In this document: positions 44,501 through 55,795 of the stretch, one piece after another
Numbering within the stretch: position 1 is the stretch's first letter
Layout: each line of letters begins with the position of its first letter
From: Septoria linicola
Taxonomy: Eukaryota > Ascomycota > Dothideomycetes > Mycosphaerellales > Mycosphaerellaceae
DNA: 64,000 nucleotides
Assembly: GCA_024114885.1 (NCBI GenBank)
Contig: CP099425.1
Location: 1,116,001 to 1,180,000, forward strand
Direction of reading: 5' to 3'
Program-made: the position numbers and the translations under genes
The notes under the pieces: model-generated
Databases searched by the model: none
Told to the model about the DNA's origin: nothing
Seen by the model: the letters and a program-made list of their open reading frames with translations, nothing else

Positions 44501-47500
44501 TGCACCACTTTTTGCTTCTTGTCCTTGAGCGGTGCTGCCCGGACATAGAACCAGCGATAGGCTCCATCGAAACGCTTGAGACGAACCTTCTGCTGCAGTT
44601 GCTGGTTCGTCCTGAGCGATCTTTGCCAAGCCGGAAGAAACTCACGGTGATCTTGAGGATGGATTGCCGCCCAAGGATCGTTGAGCACCTGGGTCGGGTC
44701 CTGGCCACGATAGATCAAGAATTTAGAGTTGACCCAGCTGAGGTTGCCAGTCTCTGGTTGCGCCGTAAAGATCTGCACGGGTACAGAGTCGATGATGGTA
44801 CGCAGGAGTCGCTCTGAAGGTGGGGGCATATCTTCAGAGTAGGAACCTTTGCGAGCGTGAGCCGATGAGCGTACCTCGCTTGAGGTTGATGCTTGTAAGC
44901 CGCCAAAGGAAGTCTCGAAGTCTGCTCCGTAAGAGTGCAACAAACTGTGTCTTTTATTCTGCTGTGTCGACTCCGGGGCCGTTGTAGTCTCAGAACTCTT
45001 CTGTGTTGATGACGTCTCTGTGAGTTGCTGGGCGCCTGCCTCGCTCGTCGTCGATGGCTGCATTGGCGATCTAGCCGGCTTGCTGTTGCTCGCAGCTCTT
45101 GCCTTGCGCTCACCTCGCGTGAGCATCGGATCATCGTCCGCTCTCGATTCGCTGCTTGATGCTTTCGAGCTGGATTTGGCAGGAGTCACAGACATGGTAG
45201 TGCTGGCATTGCTGCCGCTTCGTGGGCCCGAGCGCTTTTTAGCATCGAAGTAATTGTCAACCATTTCTGTTGCAGAATATGCAGGTGTATTTCCGCGAGA
45301 TCTACTCGCTGTCCAGCCGTGCGCAGCAGGATCCCACCCGGGTGTGCCTACGATGGAGCCTGAAGGACTAATCCGTGATCTACCGGAGTAATCAGAAGGG
45401 CTCGTCATGCTTCCAGTGATGGAGCTCGGCAATTCCTCCAACTCAGCATTTGCGATATCTTCAAGCGAGGCCGGCTCAATCGTCATGGGAGCGAAGTTGG
45501 CGCGTGCACCACTAGTCGTCCTGCGGTGCCGGATGTTGATAGCCTGAGTATGGGTAGCGGAAAATTGTTGAGCATTTTGGAAGGAAGTCGCCAAATGAGG
45601 TCCGAGTAGCTTGAATGTCTTGATGAAATTCGCCGGATAAGGCACAGTGGCTGTCAATATGGAGAGAATAGCAATCGGAGCTTTTCTATCGAACTCCGCG
45701 GTGCCACTTCTCTGTAATGATGGCCGAACGTCTTTCGCACCAGGTGTCATGCGCAGCGCCTGCATGGACTGTGAGAGGGTCGGATGAATCAGTGGTATGT
45801 GAATGACTGTGCTCGCATGATCGATGCCAATCGCCTCGACTTGGTCATACTGCGAATAGTCTTTCGGGCTGATAGCAGGATTGAATGACTCGTCCAACAA
45901 TTGGTCGTCCGAAGCGAAGAATGGATTGATCTCCTCGTCTGCTTGTATCGCTGGAGATGGGGCTGGGGACTGTGTCCACGGAGACGGTGGGTGCTGCTCG
46001 TACTCGTGATAACCCCATCCAGGCTGTGAAGTATTGCCCCCTGCAAAAGCAGAGCGGTAATTGCCTGCCGGTGTCGCGGACAAGGACGCAGACGGGGCCG
46101 AACGAGAAACGACCGGTTTGTTCTCGTCACCGGAGTAGTCTCGAGTTATTGCCACAACCCTACCACGGTCCAGGACTCGACAAACACCTCCAGGCTCGAT
46201 TAACGGCTTTGACTCTTGGTCGAGAGGACGGATCGAGGTGAACACTTCCGCGTAGGGCCCGACATCTGACGTATCAGCAAGGCTGCTAAAACTTGGATCG
46301 TTGAACGAGCCTTGTCGCACGCTGGTCAGCGAGGGGAATCTCTTCGGTGGCATGTCGGTGCTGGAAGCAGATGGTATCGTGCCAGCCGTGTGTGTCATCG
46401 TTCGCTGTGGTCCTGGTGGTCGAGGACCAGTCCGTGTCGGGGGATCATTCAGAGCGCCCAGCACGTCTCGCACCTCGCGACCATGGCCAGCATATGAATG
46501 CCTAGCCTCCAGACGAGGTCGTAACCTTTCTGGATGAAGCTTCTGCGGCCGCGTATCACTGACCACATCACTGCTAGGCTCTCGAATGTGAATGTCCGGC
46601 CTGTGTGATCCAGCGGCGTCCATTTGCTCAAACGCGCTTGGAGGCACAAAGTCTTCTCGTCCGTTCATGCTGAACGTGGCTTTCTGACCCCACGGCACAT
46701 TTTCGATGTCGCTTGGATCAAGTGGCTGCACAAGAGAGGCTCGCTCAGCCGTAAAGTGATCGTGAAGAATATTGGTCACGGTCGCCCACCACTGATCCAA
46801 ACCCGGTTCTGTGTTCAGCTGCAGCACAAGGTCATACAGGTTGGGCGTCGGGTAGCGTGGATCCTCAGGGCTTTCGTAACTTGATCCAGGAGGCATGAAT
46901 GCGCTGTTCGCTGCTGGCGTGCTTCCACCAGAGAGCACACTGAAGCTAGACTTGGCACCGGGCGTTTCATCTTCGGCTCGCCCCTGGTTAGTCACGGTGG
47001 GGGACAATGCAGTAAAGGGTTGATGAAAGTTCTGCGACCATGACCGTGGTGTGCCCGGTACATAGGGGAACGGGTATGAAGGCGTCCTCAAGGGGATATT
47101 GCCTGACGGTGTTGGAGGAACGCTCCCTCTGATGGTACGTGCCGACTCGGTAGACTCAGTTGAAGTGGTGCGCACAGGCTCAGTCAGGCCAAGAACAGCA
47201 TTGAGAGAAGAGACGGGAGAGTCGCCGCTGGTCTCTTCCTTGATTGGCGAAACGCGCTTGCCCTTTCCTGCCGTGCTGGAGGTGCCATAACTGTTGCGCG
47301 GCCGGACTTGAGCGCGCTTGAGAGCAGTCTTGAGATCGGCGAGGTTGCCCTGCGGCTGTGGCAGCACACCGTACATCTGCCTGCTCTTGGGCTCGCCCGT
47401 TGCTGCTGCCTCTGTACTCGTGGAGCTCTTCGTCGTGCCGTCATCGTTGTTGGAGCCGTCGTCAGTGGATTCAGCCTCACTCTGCCTTTCGTCTTCGCCG

Positions 47501-47673
47501 TCCAGGCCGAGCTCGGACAGTCGTCCTGGTGGCGATCTGACCAGCTGAGGGCGTGCAGAAGACAGCCCTTGCTGCGCGCTGCGACGTTCAGGTAGATCGG
47601 TGGGCGTAGGGTCAGTGTCGTCGTTGTCGCAGGTGTCCTGGAGGGTCTCCTGGCGCGGCAGGGACGAGTTCAT
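41593..47673 (-). CDS. Cytosolic hybrid histidine kinase (PAS-PAS-HK-REC), 2009 aa
   Basis: Exons 47673-43221 and 43169-41593. The start chosen is MNSSLPRQETL; the frame is open further upstream but that part is Cys/Val repeat-derived leader. The first ~950 residues are mostly disordered, with a possible degenerate GAF-like segment at ~300-860. PAS1 at ~954-1075 (LRTIIDSVPVQIFTAQPETG, PQDHREFLPAWQRS), PAS2 at ~1079-1275 with a long insertion, HisKA with H1298 (SNMSHEIRTPLNGITGM), HATPase with N (VVGNAIKF), G1 (VVDTGQGF) and G2 (HGGTGLGLVISKQ), and a C-terminal receiver with D1897 (ILCDLHMPNKDG) and KPVD. A degenerate receiver-like segment lies between HATPase and REC. There is no TM helix. 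It feeds the phosphorelay to an HPt protein; the signal is unknown. Confidence 0.93.
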   Translation of the reverse strand: MNSSLPRQETLQDTCDNDDTDPTPTDLPERRSAQQGLSSARPQLVRSPPGRLSELGLDGEDERQSEAESTDDGSNNDDGTTKSSTSTEAAATGEPKSRQMYGVLPQPQGNLADLKTALKRAQVRPRNSYGTSSTAGKGKRVSPIKEETSGDSPVSSLNAVLGLTEPVRTTSTESTESARTIRGSVPPTPSGNIPLRTPSYPFPYVPGTPRSWSQNFHQPFTALSPTVTNQGRAEDETPGAKSSFSVLSGGSTPAANSAFMPPGSSYESPEDPRYPTPNLYDLVLQLNTEPGLDQWWATVTNILHDHFTAERASLVQPLDPSDIENVPWGQKATFSMNGREDFVPPSAFEQMDAAGSHRPDIHIREPSSDVVSDTRPQKLHPERLRPRLEARHSYAGHGREVRDVLGALNDPPTRTGPRPPGPQRTMTHTAGTIPSASSTDMPPKRFPSLTSVRQGSFNDPSFSSLADTSDVGPYAEVFTSIRPLDQESKPLIEPGGVCRVLDRGRVVAITRDYSGDENKPVVSRSAPSASLSATPAGNYRSAFAGGNTSQPGWGYHEYEQHPPSPWTQSPAPSPAIQADEEINPFFASDDQLLDESFNPAISPKDYSQYDQVEAIGIDHASTVIHIPLIHPTLSQSMQALRMTPGAKDVRPSLQRSGTAEFDRKAPIAILSILTATVPYPANFIKTFKLLGPHLATSFQNAQQFSATHTQAINIRHRRTTSGARANFAPMTIEPASLEDIANAELEELPSSITGSMTSPSDYSGRSRISPSGSIVGTPGWDPAAHGWTASRSRGNTPAYSATEMVDNYFDAKKRSGPRSGSNASTTMSVTPAKSSSKASSSESRADDDPMLTRGERKARAASNSKPARSPMQPSTTSEAGAQQLTETSSTQKSSETTTAPESTQQNKRHSLLHSYGADFETSFGGLQASTSSEVRSSAHARKGSYSEDMPPPSERLLRTIIDSVPVQIFTAQPETGNLSWVNSKFLIYRGQDPTQVLNDPWAAIHPQDHREFLPAWQRSLRTNQQLQQKVRLKRFDGAYRWFYVRAAPLKDKKQKVVHWIGTLMDFHEQQIAEISASRQQETAASEAKYRALANSSPQIVFAVNKARGVTFCNTQWLQYSGQTEAHALGVGFMEHVHPDDLIKCKLPSFDTETKEPDVPTTLPLHPRRTVSNSEASTSGSSETEKPSSSSASGATSPTAIHHLPQRKLSQLATAGILKVTRDTDGRPSYSTEVRLKNRDGDFRWHLVRVLVAEPLLQHEDEEETWYGTCTDINDHKDLERDLKNTMDAKSRFLSNMSHEIRTPLNGITGMVNFLIDSSLTAEQMEHVNIIRASTEGLRGLINDILDLSKAEAGMIQLNMDWVYVRALIEEVNDLTSAMAIDKGLELNYIVDEDVPPQVKGDRFRIRQILLNVVGNAIKFTQKGEVFIRCSIHRTDARLEDDEMLIKFDVVDTGQGFTDKEADSLFKRFSQIDGSSTRQHGGTGLGKLRICVSSTFANVLSIGLVISKQLAQLHGGDMSAKGVPEQGSTFTFYIRTALPSKEDRPPVPIPTPGAGPLSVPVLPVSPGPTPLSQAVSLPLSTYARLSPKYAAEVTQTPPQYPLESGTESPSVSSASSDPSVRSATRTASLQSERSSASSLSYDATVAGPQIKLAMPSLELMHTRSNSLSSRSIDEVTANASSRLAVPVPSPPPMFSILVIAPLKYSREATVQHIDKTLPGNVPHQITARESLADCQQLLAGPKPVIFTHIVAVLQDVSEIAALMDQVLIAGNSTTSVVLITDLAQRRKIMEQAPSHDYNQLVVDRKLRFVFKPLKPSRFGLIFDPQKEREMSLDRNQDSAQQVAVNQKQVFEELARRLGNKDKRVLLVEDNRVNQMVILKFLSKVSIKVDTVMDGVQCVDKVFAKPPNHYSIILCDLHMPNKDGYQTCKEIRKWEKHNKYAHLPIIALSANVLGDVYQKCVEAGFNSYMTKPVDFKELSQVLMTFMDPSDPSKPHAFMKLKQGQHSHKSKDASAAHGASKDKSKKLKQ
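43170..43220 (-). other. 51-nt intron without stop codons in the kinase ATP-binding domain
   Basis: GTAAGT...GCTAAC...CAATAG. It is 17 codons long and open, so retention would insert 17 residues (KLRICVSSTF...) into the G2 box between GTGLG and LVISKQ. Splicing restores the canonical GTGLGLVISKQ, so it is read as an intron. Confidence 0.85.
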
Positions 47674-48889
47674 CGCGCTACTGCTGCTGGCACTCCTCCG
47701 CCCGACCTGCGCGCGTCTCGAGCAGCCGGCGCATACGACAACAGCGTGGCAATGGGCAGAGGTGGTGGGGAAGTCGTGGTGACAGTGAGCCAAGCGCTCA
47801 TCGAGGCGTGTAGGTGGACATAGAATCGGCGCTGAACTCGCCAAATCGTAAGAGCGAATAGACAGACAGACACAGACACAGCAGACACACACGCACCAAG
47901 ACCCATCCAGTGCACACATCCGTTGGAAGCGGTGACGTAGAGTCGAAATCCACCCTTGCCTTGCCCTGTGCTGGTGGATCTTTCCTCTCACTCTGCACAC
48001 CTCTTATTGCCTGCACAAGAAAGTTCTCCCTTTCAGCAAGAACACACTTCTATACAGTCACATACGCGATCACCACCTTTCTCGGGCTGAAAATCAAGAC
48101 ATCAACGCGCTGCAAATTTCATCAAGAAAGATGCACCATCTAGACGAGGCTCCATCAATCCATCCTCGCTACGGTCGGAAGCGGCAGAGACGCCATCTGC
48201 CGCTTCGTCATACTCCAACGACATCATCGCTGAACACATCTGCGCCTTGCGGCTGCTTCTGCCGCTGACACGTCCACCACGCGCGGACGGGTCGATATGG
48301 ACCATCAGCAACGAGATACAGCCCATCTTGAGCCATCTTACAGCTCATGCGTAGTACAGGGCCATGAGCAGCAAGACCACTGAATTTCAATGCGTTGCAG
48401 CAGATCCCAGATCGACAAGAAACTCTCGGTAGAGAGTTCGGGCCATGGAGCTTTCCGATGATCCTGGAAGCACTAACCATTTCGGACCTGTGAACAGGGT
48501 GTCACACATCGCAGTTCGCTCCGCGAATCACTTCGTATTGCGGTGCATGTCAAGTTCTTCTTGAATCACAAAACTTTTGATCACTAGTACGGCCGATATG
48601 ATGTGAAGCCCGGATTTTGTAGGTGATGCCAGGGCACGACAGACTTTACGGTCCACCAATTCACTCAGCTGCTCGAACCAATCCCGTACCACTCTATCAA
48701 GCTGACAGCAGCTCGTAGCAAATCCTCTTTTACTGAATGCTGAGTTACGCACAATCAGCCTGATATGTATCTTACAAATCTCTGCGCTGCACTGTGTGGC
48801 GCTCGGTTGAAAATTTGTACATCTGAATCCGGGAACAACTACTTTCATCCCAAGATATCGAGCGAAGTCAATGTGCTGCAGATCCCAAG
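47674..48889. other. Intergenic/leader region between divergent genes
   Basis: 1.2 kb holding the kinase promoter and leader (minus) and the promoter of the small plus-strand gene at 48890. No other gene is seen. Confidence 0.5.
47861..47900. repeat. CAGA/CACA simple repeat in the histidine-kinase leader
   Basis: A run of ACAGACAGACAC... and CACACACG lies about 190 bp upstream of the kinase ATG. On the minus strand it reads GTGT/CTGT, producing Cys/Val-rich translation if read as coding, which is why I place the start downstream. Confidence 0.7.
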
Positions 48890-49252
48890 ATGCCATCGGC
48901 AAACCTAGCACCACAGCCAGCGCGGCAGGTCAGTGAGTGGTCCGGCGACAAGCTCCGAGTTCAGCATATCATGGCCCTAATACCAGGCTGCGAAGTTCGC
49001 GTCCTTATTGGCAACATGGAGAAGGGCGGTTGGGAAGCAATCTACTTCATCATCACCAAGATCAAAAATGGCACCCACTGGGGCATTACTCAGCCGAGAT
49101 ACAGATTCGACGACTATATCGGCCTGGCTAACGGCGAGACGATGACCTTTAGGAGGAAACACATCCTAGAAATTCCTCTGCGGAAATCCTGGCAACCAAG
49201 GGCATACGTGAAGGCTACAAAGCATCTGCCTGTGAACGAGAGAGAAGACTGA
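48890..49252 (+). CDS. Hypothetical small protein, 120 aa
   Basis: Intronless, with ATG at 48890 (AAGATGCCATC). The protein MPSANLAPQPARQVSEWSGD... has a compact mixed composition with many aromatics (KGGWEAIYFIITKIKNGTHW, PRYRFDDYIGLANGETM) and a basic C-terminal segment (FRRKHILEIPLRKSWQPRAY). No signal peptide or TM helix. I do not recognise the family. The balanced composition and strong hydrophobic/aromatic pattern argue for a real folded domain; the neighbours give no functional clue. Confidence 0.5.
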   Translation: MPSANLAPQPARQVSEWSGDKLRVQHIMALIPGCEVRVLIGNMEKGGWEAIYFIITKIKNGTHWGITQPRYRFDDYIGLANGETMTFRRKHILEIPLRKSWQPRAYVKATKHLPVNERED

Positions 49253-51790
49253 AAGCTACGGAAGTTATAATTGACACTATCAGACAGAGTCGTGACCGTG
49301 AGCACGCACAGCTAGCGATTATGTCCCCAGCCCATCCAGTAATTATCAAGGGGCTCACTTGCGTGTCGAGAACTATTGAGACTAGCGCTCATATTCAGTA
49401 TGCACACAGCGTCTGTGGAAAGCGCGCATGCAGTGACATAGGCCCCGATGAGTAGGTTCGGGTCCTGCTGCCATCCAATTGGGGCAAGGGATAGAGCAGC
49501 CACGACGATGTTGGCGGGGTCGCAACGGCTACAGTGTACTGGGGACGGCATCCGAATGCTACGAAATGATTCAAGTGCCGTTACAGGTGAAAAGTCTGGT
49601 TCAGGCAGTAAATCTGAACTGCTTCCTCGCCGTAAACCAGTGATAGTCGAAGCAAAACGTAGGGCCAGCTCGAGCTCATCTCCACGACTGACATTGCTTG
49701 AACCATGATCTGTCCGCTACGTGTGAGCGATCATTAACGTTCGTCTCCTTGCCCATGTTGATACCAGTGCAGGAGTTTTCGGCAAGACCACTGCAAAAAC
49801 AGTGACATAGTGATCATCGTGCAGTATATCGAGGATTTCGGCAATGTCGTTGAATACAAGTTTTCTTCACATCACCACCGATATCCCCCCCGACAAGTTT
49901 CCAGAATAATCAAACAATATAATATAAGCACCTAGAGAGCCTCGCGCGTTCTTCTTATCCGCCACCTCTATCCACTACGCATCATCGTCGACGTCCCACC
50001 AGTTCTTGCTGCCAACCCTAACGCACTGCCAAGAAATGGTATAGCAGTCAATTATACCAGGCCGAGTGACATGGTGCATATCGAATTGCTTGTCACGATA
50101 CAGATCGTGTAGCATGTCAAGGTACTCGATTGAACTTGTTCACCATCTCGATGACAGTTTGGCACTACAAGACAGGTTCCTGGCAGTGCCGACTCGAAGC
50201 TCATGCTCGTAGTATCGTAGGTATTGAACATGTGCATACTAAGACACTCGCAAGCCACTCTCTTCAACACCGAGAAGGCCAAATTCCGTGAGACCGTGAC
50301 CACCAGACGTGCGTGATGCGCGCCGCTGAGGCCACAAGTACACTACTGATTTCGCCAAGTCTGGTACATCTCACAAAGTGTACGAATTGCTCGCTGCTGC
50401 GCCTAGCAGCTAAAACGGGCTTTCTGGTCGTCAGCGAATAGTAGCTACCAAGCTTTGGATGAGTATGGCTGGTATTGCCTCTTTAAGCCCCGAATGACAA
50501 TGAAGAGATCGCGATGTAGCATTGACTCACTCCTCAGACAGTACGACCAAGATGAGCTCCACTGGCTTCTGCGGTGCGCTGTGCTGTCGTCCTACGAAGA
50601 GCTGCCCTGCTAATGGGTAGTCCTACTCTCGTCTGAATGTCTCAAGAGCTCACGCTCTGTTCACTATAGCTACTGTAATATTAGCCCTTTGAGCGTTCAG
50701 CGGCGTGATTACTTCTTGCTGCATGCGCATCCGACGTTCGACCGCCGGGTCGATGTTCGCTTGGCTGGCACAGCACAACACCTCGTGATTCTCGTTCTCG
50801 TGCGATGTAGGCGATAGCACTGATGGGTAAGCGCTCCAGCGCTTAGTCCTCAGCTGCCATGACGACAAAGACGTGCCTGCCTATATTGGTCCTTGTCGAG
50901 GAGTGATATGATATGGATTAGTGATTAGGCGCGTAAAGCATCGCTCTTCTGGCATGGTGATTTAGCGAGCTAGGAGCCTAAGCCTGAACGCGTAGAGTAT
51001 GTTCGGCCCGACCATCGTTTGAGGTTCGTTGCCCCGTATTGTGAAGTACTGTAGATATAGAAACAAATGGTGCCAAGGGAGACGCCATATATCGCCCATT
51101 TCTCTGTCAGCACGACTGCAATCGACTAGGAATGCTTGCCCAATAGTTTATCCCATCGTTGTGCACATCGAGCAGCCCTTCCCACATTGGTGAGTTTTAT
51201 GCTCGTCAACTTGTCTGCAGGCATCAAGCTCTGCTCATCATTGTCCACATCATACGCGCATTCATCAAGTCTGTGTCCGCTTCTTGCATCGTGTAACCCA
51301 ACTCTTCACCAACGACTCAATCGGCATAGTATAACATGCCGTCGATCTCGTAGACATACGCGAGAGTCACCGATAGCCAAGCCCTGCGACGGCGTTGTGA
51401 CACAAGAGCTCGCAGTCGTATAGCTCGTGGGCCAAACACTGCGAATATGAACAACTCGCAAGTAATGCCATGCACAAAACGCAGAGCACAAGGGCCTCAT
51501 ACCCGAACTCAATTGGCCTATGCAGCAGCAGCGATTGGCTACATCGCAGAAAGTCTCTCCACATAGAACTACCGCGGCAGACGGCAGCGCGTGACATCTC
51601 TTTGTGCTTAGCGACCTTTCACATGTGTGTGTTTCCCCACCCATGAGAATGAGACTTGACGCGCAAGAATCTATATGAAGTGTAGGGCCAGGTCTCGCCT
51701 GCTGGCAACATGTAAGTCGTGCACATCCACAAGCATCTTCGAAGTTGTCCTTGTTGGTACTGCTGCTGCTGCTGCCCGCCGCCAGCGAAG
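49253..51790. other. Gene-free stretch upstream of the P450 gene
   Basis: 2.5 kb without a supportable gene. Locally AT-rich around 49860-49940. No terminal repeats or conserved frames were noticed. Confidence 0.5.
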
Positions 51791-54085
51791 ATGTTTCTTT
51801 ACTACTTTTACGACCGCCTCTTCTGGCTGACCATCACGCACGCTGCGCTGGGCTACACGACCTACAGCGTCCTTCCGCGATACTATGGCTCGCCGCTATT
51901 GTGCAACGTCTTCACATTCGCGATCATCGGCGTCTTCCTGACCAAAATCCTCTCACACTTCGACCAGGAACGCCGAATCCGCCGTCTAGGAAAGCGCGCC
52001 ACATCGGTTCGCACGCACACACCTTTCAACCTGGGCATGCTCTTTCAAGCGCTCTGGTACTTTAGTAAATATCGCAACCACGAGTTCTGGTGGAAAATGT
52101 TTGAGAAGACAGGAGATAAGAAATACCCGTATACCGTGGAATCGATCACGCTCGGCGGCAGGATAGTCTTCACCGCCGACGAGGAGAATGTCAAAGCCAT
52201 CCTGGCGACGCAGTTTGCAGACTATGGTAAAGGGCCACAGTTCAGAAAGGAGTGGAAGGACTTCCTTGGGTTGAGTAAGTTCTCGATCTCGTTCTTTCAT
52301 TGCCCCAATGCGCTGCGACCAAAGGAGAGCAGACACTGGATGTGGTCGTGACGGGGCAGCATGTCATTGTGCCACATGGGATTGATACCACGTGAAGTGC
52401 AAAGCATGGCAGCATGTGGCAAGAGCAGTGTCGGAAACGCAATACCGGCGGCCGCTCACGGTCGTGGCTTGGTGAAAGTGAACAGCCTTTGGTGGGCGGC
52501 GACAGCAGCTCTGGTTGCGGCGTGGTGGCATGGAGCAGTCGTGTCACCAGCATAGCCAGTGTTCGTGATATGCGCATAAGTCTGGGTGTGGCTTGGTCTG
52601 ACTGCATGAGTTGTGGGGCCTGTTCTGGCCACATGGGAACCGCTCTGAATCCAGATCGAGAAGGTCATACGAGGGGAGACGGATTTGTCATCCGGTATTG
52701 CACGCTGCGAAACCGTCAGCTGTCAGCTACGTGCTTGCTGCAAGATGCAATGCCTTTTCTCCGATGTTGGCTGATGGACCACGTGGTGGCGTGGTTGCAT
52801 TCGAGATTCCTTCGATGTTCTGCCCTCCAACTGGCTCTTGCACTGGCTCTTACAATGTTGAGAGACTTAGCTAAAACGTTCTGACAGGTATTTTCACGAC
52901 TGATGGTGACATCTGGCACAACTCTAGACAGTTGCTTCGTCCACAATTCATTAAAGATCGAGTGTCGGACCTTCAGAAGTTCGAGCATCATGTCCAGAAG
53001 TTGTTGCCCATGCTGGCAGGTGATAGCAACGGAGCCACCGTACGCGTGGACGACCTGATCTACAGGTTCACACTCGACGCAGCCACGGACTTCCTCTTCG
53101 GAACCGGCGTGGGCAGCCTCGACAACGGGGAGACCGAATTTGCTCAAGCTTTCGCTGAAGTCCAAAGAGTCCAGGCCACCATCGCGAGGGCTGGTCCGAT
53201 CCGTGGTTTCGTGCCCAAGAAGTCGTTTTACGCTTCCTTGGACATCTTGAACAAGTTTACGGATCGCTATATCGACCAGGCGCTTGCACTGCCACCAGAT
53301 GAGCTCGAGAAGAAGACCAAGTCTGACGAGGGCTATACTTTCCTCCATGCCATTGCCGCATACACACGCGATAGACAGGTCTTGCGAGATCAGCTGGTCG
53401 CGGTTCTACTTGCCGGTCGAGATACCACCGCCGTTACACTATCGTGGCTCTTCTACGAGTTATCCCAGAACCCCAAAATTGTGGCGAAGCTGCGTGAGGA
53501 GATCGTCGGCCGTGTCGGTGAACATCGGGAGCCCACTTACGATGATCTGAAATCAATGCGATATCTCAACCATGCCATCAACGAGACGCTGCGTTTGTAT
53601 CCCGTCGTGCCATACAACGTTCGAGTAGCCCTCCAGGACTGCACATTACCTCATGGTGGCGGGCCAGATGGCACAGAGCCAATTGGTATCACGAAAGACA
53701 CACCTATCGGGTACTCCACGTTCGTGATGCAGCGCCGGGCAGATATTTATCCTGACACATCAAGTGGGTTCCCAGATCATCTAGCATTCGTGCCAGAGCG
53801 ATGGTAAGTTGAGCAGGCATCTCAGTGCGCTTTTAATGGCTCGTGTGCTGACCTGTTTGTAGGGACAACTGGACACCAAAGTCTTGGTCATATATCCCTT
53901 TCAATGGTGGACCTCGCATCTGTATAGGTCAACAGTTTGCGCTGACCGAGATGGCTTACACGGTCGTCCGCATTCTTCAATCATTCGAGAGAGTTGAAAG
54001 CAGAATGACCGAGCATCCTGGCTTCAAGGCCGACATCGTCCTTCAACCTGCAGGTGGTGTTCATCTTGCCTTCGTCAAGAGGTAG
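51791..54085 (+). CDS. Microsomal cytochrome P450, CYP52/CYP539-like, 540 aa
   Basis: Exons 51791-52274, 52888-53803 and 53863-54085, phases 1 and 2. The N-terminal hydrophobic segments (FYDRLFWLTITHAALGYTTY, LCNVFTFAIIGVFLTKIL) anchor it in the ER. P450 landmarks: FTTDGDIWHNSRQLLRPQF (C helix), I-helix oxygen-binding LLAGRDTTAVTLSW, K-helix ExxR in NETLRLYP, PERW, and the heme loop FNGGPRICIGQQFAL with Cys ~487. The substrate-access loop and LRPQFIKDRVSDL match the fungal CYP52/CYP539 clan, whose characterised members omega-hydroxylate alkanes or fatty acids; the substrate here is unproven. Intron 1 is 613 nt, an order of magnitude longer than the neighbours'. Confidence 0.93.
52275..52887 (+). 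other. Unusually long (613 nt) P450 intron
   Basis: Donor GTAAGTTC at 52275, acceptor CTGACAG at 52887. The join LGLS/IFTTDGDIWH is supported by homologous P450s. The sequence has no gene-like frame with known motifs and no clear terminal repeats; its composition is GC-rich like exons. It may contain an inserted fragment. Confidence 0.75.
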
Positions 54086-55210
54086 CAGCCTTAGCCTGCA
54101 TGTACGACTTGACGCACCACGAACATTCCATTTATGTTAATGCGCACCATCAAACTAACGGACCATTCTTGTGCCTGCTCCTTCTACTTTCAGACGTCGT
54201 ACTTGGTGGGCGGCCTTAGCTGTCTACATGTCGGCAAAGAGCTGACGGTAGCGAGCTGCAACATTCGTGATTCGTAACAAAAAGCCAGCGCGCTCAGCCA
54301 ACAGCATTGCTTGAATACGGGCGCTCCTATCAGAGCGTGAAGACAAGACTTTTCCCAGCATATTGGCCGGAAGTCAGTGGAGCTGCAGCTGCAGACCAGG
54401 GAGCTTGCAGATCTTGTCTGAGAAAGCCTCACATTTCCTGCTCCGGCTCTCACATGCAGGAGGGTTCGCGGTATGCAGCGAGTATGCAAGAGTTAATGCA
54501 AGAAACATTCCGCGACGCGGGATCATCGATAGTACCGTAGATGATCTTGCAGAGTGCAGATTTTGCTCTGTAGCTGCGATTTCTTCCGATGGAAGTGGCC
54601 CATGGACATAATGATATTGCCCACGTCTGCCCGTGGTTGACAGGGACTGCAGTGAATGCGTATTAAAACGAGTCAACCCACCTCCGTTTCGGGCGCTCTC
54701 TTGAATCAATGTGGACTTTTCCCAAGGGAAGTGGAGAGCTCAGGCGGAAAAGGAGGGGCTCAGTCAAACGTGTCCTTGATGGCCGCTGCATGTGAAAGAC
54801 GAACGACTCCCGTCTGAAGCTCATAAGCCTCGTCACGCCTGCATCGTTCTAGTGTAGCCTTGCTGGTGATTTAGCTACTTAGCCACTGCACTGTGATGTC
54901 GAGTAGAGCATAAATGAATATTTGAGCTCTCCTGTTTGATCCGTTTCGTCGGCAAGCAGCAGTAGATACCCGCGTAGTGGGCAGGATAGCTGATGTTTAG
55001 TGTGTGCTGTCCCGACTGAGACTGGTGTTGTTAGAGCCCACGGACCAGGAGTGAGGACGGGGCAGGAACCTCTCGAACAACAAACCCGTCGTACCGTACT
55101 GCGTACATGGCGCAGAGTCCAGATCGGAGCTGAGGATGTCGAAGCGCGTCGAGACGCGTCCGGTACACAGCCTCACCTTCTTGCTTTCCTATGCTCGTCT
55201 TGCCGGGCTT
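54086..55210. other. Intergenic region left of the AT-rich element
   Basis: 1.1 kb. The P450 3' UTR lies at its start. No supportable gene. Confidence 0.5.
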
Positions 55211-55353
55211 CAGGTGACGCGTCCTCCTTTTTGAATAACGTGACCCCTCAAGTCTTGGCATGACCCCCGCAGAGGTGACATGACTATCTACTAACTTCCT
55301 AAACTATTAACTTCGCGACACCTTACCTATAGCCGCGTATATATTTAATTTAT

Positions 55354-55512
55354 AATTAATTAGACTTTATTTAAATCCTATTTAAATCGTATTTAAATCT
55401 TAATTAAATCCTATTTAGGTACTATTTAAATAGGATTTCAATATATATAACCTTCTAACGCTTTAACTTTATTAGTATAATTCTTATATATATAAGCTCT
55501 TATATTACTAAG
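55354..55512 (+). repeat. Left arm of 159-bp internal inverted repeat
   Basis: This arm is the reverse complement of 55796-55954 with about five mismatches. It contains several ATTTAAAT and TTAATTAA blocks and the unique string CCTTCTAACGCTTTAAC, which makes the arm recognisable. Confidence 0.88.
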
Positions 55513-55795
55513 ATTAGAGTAGAGTTTCTATTCGAATATTAGTTAAATACGATTTAAATATAATTTAAATCTCTTATTCTATAAATCTTACTATTCTCTT
55601 TCTTAATATAATAGACCTACTCGTATATAAAGATCTTTATATTAGTATCTAAATCCTATTTAAATACTATTTAAATCGTATTCGAATCGTATTTAAATAA
55701 CTTACTACTTCTATCTCTAGTAGAATCTATAAATCTTTGCTATTTTTAATATAGTATATATAGTCGCTATATATACTAATCTTCTATATTAACGC

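Noticed and set aside
47674..48000. N-terminal extension of the histidine kinase (109 codons)
   Set aside because: It is Cys/Val/Ser-rich because it reads through a CAGA/CACA simple repeat. The downstream MNSSLPRQ start gives normal protein composition.
55000..55263. 87-codon plus-strand frame overlapping the left end of the AT-rich element
   Set aside because: There is no ATG-anchored, protein-like sequence, and the frame crosses the element's terminal repeat.
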